Of a stretch of 62,921 nucleotides of DNA, positions 1 to 6,695 are shown in pieces. The stretch is from Bacteroidota bacterium. Lineage in GTDB: Bacteria; Bacteroidota; Bacteroidia; Cytophagales; Cyclobacteriaceae. The notes under the pieces were generated by a model that worked only from the letters and a program-made list of their open reading frames with translations, was not told where the DNA came from and did not search any database. The DNA lies in assembly GCA_023393375.1 (NCBI GenBank), contig JAEWLI010000015.1, positions 1-62,921 on the forward strand, given 5' to 3'. The translations under genes were made by a program, and so were the position numbers. Each line of letters begins with the position of its first letter. The stretch's first letter is position 1.

Positions 1-165
1 TTTCATATCTGTGGGATCGAAGTTTAAAAATTCTGAATAGAGGATGTTTATAAAATCTGCGCCGCCCATTGCACCACCCGGATGTCCAGACTTGGCTTTT
101 TCGACCATTGCGGCAGAGAGGATGCGGATATTATCAGCAGCCTTGTTTACAATCGTATTGTTCAT
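1..165 (-). CDS. tkt: Transketolase, N-terminal fragment (cut by window edge)
   Basis: Reading the minus strand from an ATG at 163-165 gives 55 open codons running off the left edge. The peptide contains the family signature KSGHPGGAMG, in which the His contacts thiamine diphosphate, after a short helix (NKAADNIRILSAAMVEKA). This is the start of the transketolase pyrimidine-side domain, either a full-length enzyme or the N-terminal half of a split one; the fragment cannot tell. Transketolase moves two-carbon units between sugar phosphates in the pentose phosphate pathway. RpiB and Gnd of the same pathway lie at the far end of the window and are not linked to it. Upstream of its start is a long repeat-rich spacer. 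Confidence 0.9.
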   Translation of the reverse strand, partial: MNNTIVNKAADNIRILSAAMVEKAKSGHPGGAMGGADFINILYSEFLNFDPTDMK

Positions 166-282
166 AGGTATGTTGATGTTGATAAAGTTTAACCATTCTT
201 TTTTTGAAGCCCCAAAGATAATTGATAATTGGTAATTAGTAATTATTTATTGGTTTTTAAACCTTTTTTGGATGAAGAGAGA

Positions 283-368
283 ATAATTTGAGGAAAAAGG
301 AAAATAGAAAAAGGAACAAGGAGCAAGGAAAAAGGAGCAAGGGAGTAGAGGGCGGAGGGCGGAGGGAA
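283..368 (+). repeat. Purine-rich low-complexity tract
   Basis: About 85 bases are almost pure A and G on the plus strand, built from degenerate GGAGCAAGGAAAAA-like and GGGCGGAGGGCGGAGGG words. It has no coding potential. Similar tracts could come from slipped-strand expansion; I see no second copy in the window. Confidence 0.6.
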
Positions 369-532
369 AAATCAATAATCAATAATTAATAATTAGTAAT
401 GAATAATTGAGGAAAGTTCATAGTTGATAGTTTCTGATATTATTTAGTTTTAATCAGCTCAAAGGGGAAAGAGAAATCAACTAAGGAAAGGAACTATTGT
501 GCGTGCCCTCAAATTTCCATCTTACCAATTTT

Positions 533-636
533 GCTATGAGCTAAGACCTACGAGCTATGAACTAAAGCCCCACCTCCCCAATTTTACTATGAACTATAAG
601 CTACCAGCTACGAACTAACCTCCAGCTACGAACTAA
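533..636 (+). repeat. Degenerate short direct repeat, unit CTAYGARCTA
   Basis: At least five copies of a 10 to 11 base word, variants of CTATGAGCTA, CTACGAGCTA, CTATGAACTA and CTACGAACTA, occur within about 100 bases with irregular spacing. Copies are imperfect and not separated by unique spacers of constant length, so this is not a CRISPR array. It lies just upstream of the DUF486 gene. Confidence 0.6.
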
Positions 637-709
637 TTATTGTCACCCATAATAATAATTGTATTCTAAATTCTAATTTTGCGCCAAAAAAAATCTCCAG
701 ATCTAAATT

Positions 710-1084
710 TTGCTCATTCGATACCATGAAAACATTTTACTGCTGCTGCTTTCCAATTCTTTTATGACAATTGCCTGGTACGGTCATTTGAAATTTAAAG
801 AAATGAACTGGTTTTCCAGCCTGGGCTTATTTTCCATCATTATGATCAGCTGGGGGGTTGCATTCTTCGAATACTGCTTTCAGGTGCCTGCAAACAGGAT
901 AGGATTCAGGGAAAACGGAGGTCCTTTTTCTCTGGTAGAATTGAAGGTGATCCAGGAGGTGATTACCCTGTCGGTTTTTGTGGTTTTTTCAGTATTATTT
1001 TTCAAGAATGAAACTTTTCGATGGAATCACATAATTGGGTTTATTTTCTTGATCCTGGCAGTTTATTTCATTTTTAAAAAATAG
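710..1084 (+). CDS. DUF486 (DMT-superfamily-like) small membrane protein, start region suspect
   Basis: The 124-residue product has four hydrophobic segments and the hallmark SNSFMTIAWYGHLKF near the N terminus, followed by SWGVAFFEYCFQVPANRIG and an ending rich in aromatic residues, all typical of DUF486 inner-membrane proteins of about 110 to 120 residues. Function is unknown; the fold resembles one half of a drug/metabolite transporter. The open frame can only start at a TTG (710), or at an internal ATG (764) that would remove the first helix. An ATG with the usual family beginning (ATGAAAACA, 726) lies one base out of frame: adding one A after it would read M-K-T-I-L-L-L-L-L-S, the expected N terminus. 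So the gene may be frameshifted or hold a sequencing error. The stop lies 27 bases before the end of the convergent kinase gene. Confidence 0.75.
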   Translation: MLIRYHENILLLLLSNSFMTIAWYGHLKFKEMNWFSSLGLFSIIMISWGVAFFEYCFQVPANRIGFRENGGPFSLVELKVIQEVITLSVFVVFSVLFFKNETFRWNHIIGFIFLILAVYFIFKK

Positions 1085-1111
1085 GCAAAACAAATTTTAT
1101 AATAGATCATG

Positions 1112-4100
1112 TTAGTCGTGGTATTCTTTCAGGAAGATCCTGAAGGTTGTGCCTTTTCCCACTTCACTTTCTACTTCAATCTTTCCCCCATTTTTTTCGA
1201 TCATATTTTTGATCATATGAAGGCCAACCCCCAATCCCATTTTGCCATTCTTAGCAATTCTTTTAAACGGTGTAAAGAGCCTTTCTCCATACTTCTCCAT
1301 ATCAATACCAATTCCATTATCAGAAAAATTCACTTGATAACCTAACTTGACAGGCTGAATTTCAATATTGATTTCCGGAATTTCATTTGATTTACTGTAT
1401 TTGATAGAATTGCTCAACAGATTATAGAAAATACTGGTAAGAAAAGCCCTGACATAATTGATGCGTTTGCCTTCTATATTATGCACTTTGATGACCGCTT
1501 TATTTTCATTTATTGCACCCCGTAGTTCATACTTTACATCAGTGATCAATTCCTCCAGATCGATGCTGCTTTCTACTATCTTCTGTGCACCTTCTATCTC
1601 TATTATTTTTACTAGTCCGTTGATGGTATTATCCAACCGGTCGACACATTTATGTAAAATGGGCACCAATTCTTTTACCTCGTCAATAGAAGCATCTTCG
1701 AACTGATGAGCCACCATTTTCATATTTCCCAATGGTGAACGTAAATCATGTGCGATAATATGCACAAAATTGTCAAGATTCTGATTGGCTTTTTTAAGTT
1801 CCTCATTTCTTTCCTGCAATTCCTGCATCAATTTATCCCGCTGATCAATCAATAAATTATGTTTGGAATAGTCAATGAAACTTATAAGAATATGGTCAAT
1901 ATTTTGCTGACTAACCCCATCAGTAACTGGAGAATAATTGTAATTCAGCCAGATATCTTCCCGGCTGGATTGTTTAATCAGGATTTTATCTGACACCAAT
2001 CTGCCTTTTAATGCCAACTGAAAGTTTTTGTAGAAATCTTCCAACTCTTCTGGTGCAATCAAATCAATAAAACTATCACCTATTGTGATTTTTTTACCAT
2101 AAGCATTCAGATAAATGTCTTCTGCTGTTTTGTTAAATGTAATAATGTTATATCTTTTATCTACCAGCAAAAATCCTTGTAATGTATTGTTAAACACCGT
2201 ACGAAGATTATTTTCATTTTGCCTGATCACTTCGTTTTGCCTTTCTATCTCATTTGACGCTGTTCTGAGTTCATTGTATGCAATTTCCAGCTCTTCATTG
2301 GTAGATTGAAGTTCCTCGTTTGAAGTTTCCAATTCCTCATTTGATGCTTGAAGTTCTTCGTTGGAAGATTGAAGTTCTTCGTTTGTTGCCTGAAGTTCTT
2401 CATTAAATGTCTCCAGCTCTTCAATCAGGGTATTCATGTGTTCTTTGGTAGCTGATAATTCATGTTCCAGCTCTATGATGCGGGAATTCTCGTTGTCGCC
2501 AATATTCTCATTGATTTTGATAATATTATTATCTGTTTCAATCTTCTCAAAAATCACCATGTAAAGCGGGTTCCCGGATTTACTGAACAACAATGGGCGT
2601 GCAATAATACGGATCAACATCACTTCCGATTCTCCGGTTTTTATCCTGCGGATATTTCCTTTTGCTGTCTCACCTGTTCTGAAACAATGTGAAACAACTG
2701 CTCTCAGTTCTATTTGCAAATTTTTATCGATGAGTTTCAGCACATTGGCACTCACCGGTCCGGGCCTGATGCTAATGACATGGCTTACATTTCCAGTCAC
2801 TTCTACCATTTCCATATTTTCATCAATCACAATATATGGATGTTCAAACGACTGGTAGAATGTTTCCTTCACCATATCATGAACAGAGATGTTTTCTACC
2901 TGTTTTTTCAAATGTTTTCCCCTTGATTTAGACGAAACTGAAAGTTTCAGGTATGGTAGTTTTAAATACTGTTGTGAAGTTTCCTTCTTTTGATAAATTT
3001 TGTTTTTTTGATCAATTGTGGTGAAAAGATTATTAAATTCCCCAATTGTTTCACTTTTACCAAGCACCAAATATCCTCCCGGGGTTAAGGAGTAATGGAA
3101 CATTGGGATAACATGATTTTGGAGATCGTGATCAAAATATATTAATAAATTACGGCAACTGATCAGGCTAATTCGTAAGAAAGGCGGGTTAGAGCTGAGG
3201 TCGTGCCTAGAAAACAACACCATCTTTCTGATCACTTTGGTCAGTTCATATCCACCCTCTACTTTATCAAAATATCTGGTTAGCAATTCTTCAGGAATAT
3301 TTTGTACTGCAGAAGCAGTATAAACACCCCTACGGGCAACCTGCAGTGCATTTTCATCGATGTCAGTTGCGAATATCTGTATGCTGATCTTTGAAAAATC
3401 CGAATTGATCAGCTGATGAATCATAATGGCTATGGAATAAGCTTCTTCCCCTGTAGCACATCCGGGGACCCATATCCGGATAGGATTATTGCTTTGTTTT
3501 ATCAAGCCCCTTAATAAATTTCTCGTTTCTTCAAATGTCTCGGTGTCTCTGAAGAATTGCGTGACACCAATCAAAACATTCTGAAATAACACATCAAGTT
3601 CTTCCGGCTGATTCTTGATATGCTCCAAATATGCTTTAATTGATCTAAAATGTCCATCACTCATCCTCTTTTCTATCCTTCTATATAATGTGGACGTTTT
3701 ATACCCATTGAAGTTAATACCCATCCGGGTGCTTAGTGCCCTGATAATGCGATCGATTTCACTATAGTTTTCGTTCTGTTCCACCAATTTACTATCAATA
3801 TTTTCGATATTAAATGACGGCGACAGCATTTCAGGTAATTTTTGTCCAATCTGCTCGGGAACCATTACCAAATGAACATGTCCTTGATCAATAGCAGATC
3901 CTGGCATACCATCATATTTTGAAGAGGTTGGGTCCTGCGCAATGGCAATTCCCCCGGATTTTTTTATTGCTTCTAAGCCTTTTGTTCCATCATTCCCTGT
4001 ACCCGATAAAATTATCCCAATTTTTTGAGCAACCTGGGTATTTTTTGCCATCGTCTCAAATAACATATTAACTGAAGGTTTGGGACCAATTTCATTCGAC

Positions 4101-4405
4101 TGACTTAAATATATGGATTGGTTGACTATTTCAATATTATAATTCGGAGGAGCTACAAAGATTTGATTGGGTGAAAGTAAAATACCGTTTTCGGCTTCTT
4201 TAACCTGAAGTTTTGTTTTCCTTTGGATTAAATCTACCAGCTTACTCTCATAATTGGGACTCATATGTTGTGCTACAATTATGCATGCTTGATCGATCTG
4301 TTCGGGTAATTGCGCAACTAATTGCAAAAGCGGGTCCAAGCCTCCAGCAGAAGCACCTATTCCAATCAATGCATTTATTTGCTTTTTTTTAGTCTCTTTC
4401 ACCAT
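1112..4405 (-). CDS. CheB-CheR-PAS-histidine kinase fusion protein
   Basis: This 1097-residue cytoplasmic signalling protein joins several modules. Residues 11-185 are a CheB methylesterase domain with its Ser (GASAGG, S19), His (QHM, H47) and Asp (GNDG, D139) triad. Residues 212-475 are a CheR methyltransferase with the SAM motif VPGCATGEEAYS and the SCRNLLIYF motif. A PAS-like part follows (515-625), then a heptad-like coiled coil of repeated NEELQ/NEELE units (645-725), a PAS domain (733-850), a HisKA domain with H886 in AHDLRSPLG, and a HATPase with N-box near 995-1004, DNGIGI (1029) and GLGVGL (1057). There is no receiver domain at either end. The family is common in Bacteroidota and usually lacks linked chemotaxis genes, as here. 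It probably senses an internal signal rather than adapting chemoreceptors. The response regulator 555 bases upstream on the same strand is a plausible partner. Confidence 0.93.
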   Translation of the reverse strand: MVKETKKKQINALIGIGASAGGLDPLLQLVAQLPEQIDQACIIVAQHMSPNYESKLVDLIQRKTKLQVKEAENGILLSPNQIFVAPPNYNIEIVNQSIYLSQSNEIGPKPSVNMLFETMAKNTQVAQKIGIILSGTGNDGTKGLEAIKKSGGIAIAQDPTSSKYDGMPGSAIDQGHVHLVMVPEQIGQKLPEMLSPSFNIENIDSKLVEQNENYSEIDRIIRALSTRMGINFNGYKTSTLYRRIEKRMSDGHFRSIKAYLEHIKNQPEELDVLFQNVLIGVTQFFRDTETFEETRNLLRGLIKQSNNPIRIWVPGCATGEEAYSIAIMIHQLINSDFSKISIQIFATDIDENALQVARRGVYTASAVQNIPEELLTRYFDKVEGGYELTKVIRKMVLFSRHDLSSNPPFLRISLISCRNLLIYFDHDLQNHVIPMFHYSLTPGGYLVLGKSETIGEFNNLFTTIDQKNKIYQKKETSQQYLKLPYLKLSVSSKSRGKHLKKQVENISVHDMVKETFYQSFEHPYIVIDENMEMVEVTGNVSHVISIRPGPVSANVLKLIDKNLQIELRAVVSHCFRTGETAKGNIRRIKTGESEVMLIRIIARPLLFSKSGNPLYMVIFEKIETDNNIIKINENIGDNENSRIIELEHELSATKEHMNTLIEELETFNEELQATNEELQSSNEELQASNEELETSNEELQSTNEELEIAYNELRTASNEIERQNEVIRQNENNLRTVFNNTLQGFLLVDKRYNIITFNKTAEDIYLNAYGKKITIGDSFIDLIAPEELEDFYKNFQLALKGRLVSDKILIKQSSREDIWLNYNYSPVTDGVSQQNIDHILISFIDYSKHNLLIDQRDKLMQELQERNEELKKANQNLDNFVHIIAHDLRSPLGNMKMVAHQFEDASIDEVKELVPILHKCVDRLDNTINGLVKIIEIEGAQKIVESSIDLEELITDVKYELRGAINENKAVIKVHNIEGKRINYVRAFLTSIFYNLLSNSIKYSKSNEIPEINIEIQPVKLGYQVNFSDNGIGIDMEKYGERLFTPFKRIAKNGKMGLGVGLHMIKNMIEKNGGKIEVESEVGKGTTFRIFLKEYHD

Positions 4406-4960
4406 AAAAAATTAAATTCACTGCACACCTATAAGTGATATAAATATTTATATCAAAAAATCAGGATATAAGAATACTTACATTAAAAATATTCTAATTA
4501 ACTATATATTCAGGATTTTTGTTTTTCAACTTGTTTTATTATACACTTTGTGGGGCATTAATGAACATATAAATGTTGGAAATAGATAATTTTTATAATC
4601 TCTCACCCAATCAGCCCTTAATTTCAATATAAATATAATTATATTTACTAAAAATAAAGGAGAAGATAAGATCCGGAGATTTCTCATACGGTCATTCTAT
4701 TTGCAAATGTTGTATATTGCGGATGGGGAGGATTTGGACAAATTCTTGGGAAGATGAGTAATTTTTTCCACACTGTGCAGGGAAGGTATGCCCCAAATTT
4801 GCCTCCACTAGGCAATTTGGTCTTGGCATTGTTTTTGAACATTATGGAATTATCACACAATTAAATGAAGGTTAAGGGAACAATTTTTAACTGAATATTG
4901 AATTTTTTTAAATCGGCTTATTTCAGTGTTCCTTTTAATTTTTCCTCTTATTCTTTTCAC
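4406..4960. other. 555-base intergenic region with an imperfect hairpin
   Basis: No open frame of note. The region lies between the response regulator and the large kinase, both on the minus strand, so it should hold the kinase promoter and perhaps the regulator's terminator. The clearest structure is an inverted repeat: CCAAATTTGCC (4793-4803), a 7-base loop, then GGCAATTTGG (4811-4820), flanked by ATGCC (4789) and GGCAT (4825). It is not followed by a T run on either strand, so it is not a standard terminator. Confidence 0.5.
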
Positions 4961-5377
4961 CTAAGCTTGTTTCATTTGAGCATAATCGAGTGAATTACTC
5001 AAAATTGCTGCTATCTTTTCCCTTGTCAATGGTTTATAGATACAATTTAATACAGAAGAATAGCTCAAACATTTATCAAAATCCAGCTGTCTTTTCGAAC
5101 TGGTAATCATAATCAAACGCGTACCACCATTATTGACGTATTGGTTTTCATATGCTTCTACGAATTCAAACCCATTCATGATAGGCATATCTATATCTAC
5201 CAAAATAACCTCAGGAAATACGCTATTATGTGCTTTTAATTCAGCTAAATATTCGAGCCCTTCAAGTCCGTTTTCTTTTATGACTATCTCTTTCACATTC
5301 CCAACACTTCCTATAAGTTTTTTTACCAGATAAGAAGTCAATTCATCGTCATCAATCAATAAAAGTTTGTTAATCAT
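4961..5377 (-). CDS. Single-domain response regulator (CheY-like)
   Basis: The 138-residue product is a lone receiver domain: acidic cluster DDD at 9-11, phospho-acceptor Asp61 in LVDIDMP, the switch Thr92 in MITSSK and the conserved Lys115 in YKPLT. There is no output domain, so it must act by protein contact or as a relay. Bacteroidota have many such short regulators beside hybrid or large kinases. It lies 555 bases upstream of the CheB-CheR-kinase gene on the same strand, which makes that kinase the likeliest phosphodonor by position, although a separate transcript is possible. Confidence 0.9.
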   Translation of the reverse strand: MINKLLLIDDDELTSYLVKKLIGSVGNVKEIVIKENGLEGLEYLAELKAHNSVFPEVILVDIDMPIMNGFEFVEAYENQYVNNGGTRLIMITSSKRQLDFDKCLSYSSVLNCIYKPLTREKIAAILSNSLDYAQMKQA

Positions 5378-5624
5378 TTTAGTTATCTTAAAAAATAAAA
5401 AAATCTTTACATACAGTCCAAAAAAAATGCCAATAAATTAGAAACTGCTCATTGAAAATAGAACATCACGTTTTCGATTATGTTTTTAACAATGTTCAAT
5501 ATTTGAGCAAACATAAAATTTAATAAATTGTTAATGTAGTAAAAGCGAGACGTTAATGGAAAATTTCATCATTAAGGTAGTGGGAAATTTTAACATACAA
5601 TTGCCAGCAGAACTTGAGTATATC

Positions 5625-6620
5625 TTAGAGTAATTTGAGAAAGGGCGTAACCAAGAGGTTATGCCTTTTGTTGTAACTTCGTCCTTGCCATGTGCCATTT
5701 TCTATCATCTTTTTTTCCAATTCAGCTGTCAGCACATCACTTCTCACCAATCCCCAATCAGGAGCTAATCTGTACCGCGGAGGTGTTTCATTAAAAAAAC
5801 GCTGTATAGTGATAGCTGGGTTAAGCTTCTCTAAGAATGATATTATGAATTCCAAATATCCCTCTAATGTAAATAAATCAAAAAATTCAGGACTTGCAAG
5901 GTATTGTTTAGCCATCTTAGTCCCTTTTATGATTTGCAACTGGTGAAATTTTAAGCTATCCAATGGTAACTCAGAAATAATATTCGCCTGATCCAACATC
6001 ATTTCATGAGATTCGCCCGGCAATCCAAATAATAAATGACCTGTAATATTAATACCACGCCCCTGCACCAACTTCAGTGCTGATTGTGTTTGTTCAAAAG
6101 TATGTCCGCGGTTCACCCTTTTTAATGTGCCATTATAACAAGATTCTATTCCGATTTCCAAAAATATCATCACTTCCTTAGCCAGTTCTTCTAAATAATC
6201 CACTAAATGTTCATCAATACAATCCGGACGCGTGGCAATTACCAATCCGTGGATGTTGGGGTGAGACAGCAACTGCTCATAAATGAATTTTAAATCGGGA
6301 AGAGATTTATAGGTATTGGAATAAGATTGAAGGTAGGCCAGAAATTTGGAAGCTCGTCGATAACGTTTTGAAAAAAATACTATTCCTTCCGAGATCTGCT
6401 GATATAATTGATCCTGTGTAATACAATAGGAAGGGGTGAAACTTTGGTTATTGCAATAAGTGCATCCACCCTCCGCCACCTTTCCATCACGGTTGGGACA
6501 AGTAAAACCCGCATCGATAGATATTTTCTGGTACCTTTCGCCGTATTTTTTTTTAAACCAAACCGGAAAAGCATTATAAGGCTTAGAAGCCCATTCCTTT
6601 TCAAATGGATGTAATTTCAT
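5625..6620 (-). CDS. Radical SAM protein of the YhcC/TIGR01212 type
   Basis: The product has 331 residues. The N-terminal cysteines C41, C53 and C56 (CPNRDG...GGCTYC) give the wide C-x11-C-x2-C spacing of this group rather than the classical CxxxCxxC; they should hold the 4Fe-4S cluster that cleaves S-adenosylmethionine. Downstream come LIATRPDCID-like and GHLLFGLPGES motifs of the radical SAM barrel. The N-terminal YNAFPVWFKKKYG is also typical. The E. coli relative is YhcC; the substrate is not established, and the group is distantly related to the Elp3 and MiaB-type enzymes. It stands alone on the minus strand with a 75-base gap to the next gene. Confidence 0.85.
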   Translation of the reverse strand: MKLHPFEKEWASKPYNAFPVWFKKKYGERYQKISIDAGFTCPNRDGKVAEGGCTYCNNQSFTPSYCITQDQLYQQISEGIVFFSKRYRRASKFLAYLQSYSNTYKSLPDLKFIYEQLLSHPNIHGLVIATRPDCIDEHLVDYLEELAKEVMIFLEIGIESCYNGTLKRVNRGHTFEQTQSALKLVQGRGINITGHLLFGLPGESHEMMLDQANIISELPLDSLKFHQLQIIKGTKMAKQYLASPEFFDLFTLEGYLEFIISFLEKLNPAITIQRFFNETPPRYRLAPDWGLVRSDVLTAELEKKMIENGTWQGRSYNKRHNLLVTPFLKLL

Positions 6621-6695
6621 TATGGCAAATATGAGGAGTTATTATCTCCTTTGAAATGATAAATGTCAAGTTAAATCTACTTTCAGGAAAAAGAA

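Larger units (their letters stand above)
166..709. other. Non-coding spacer with several kinds of degenerate low-complexity repeat
   Basis: No credible gene is visible in these 544 bases. The stretch holds AT-only words such as AATTGATAATTGGTAATTAG (about 215-262 and 370-415), a purine-rich run (about 283-368) and a CTAYGARCTA-type repeat (533-636). It separates the transketolase start on the minus strand from the DUF486 gene on the plus strand, so promoters of both must lie in or near it, but I cannot point to one. Confidence 0.6.

Noticed and set aside
44..235. 63-codon plus-strand frame at the left edge
   Set aside because: It lies antisense to the transketolase start, which has a strong family signature.
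533..636. CTAYGARCTA repeats considered as a CRISPR array
   Set aside because: Units are only about 10 bases, imperfect and without constant-length unique spacers; no cas gene is present.
2290..2430. DNA-level direct repeats (GAAGTTCTTC-like) inside the CheB-CheR kinase gene
   Set aside because: They encode the NEELQ coiled coil of the kinase and stay in frame, so they are coding repeats and not a mobile or regulatory element.
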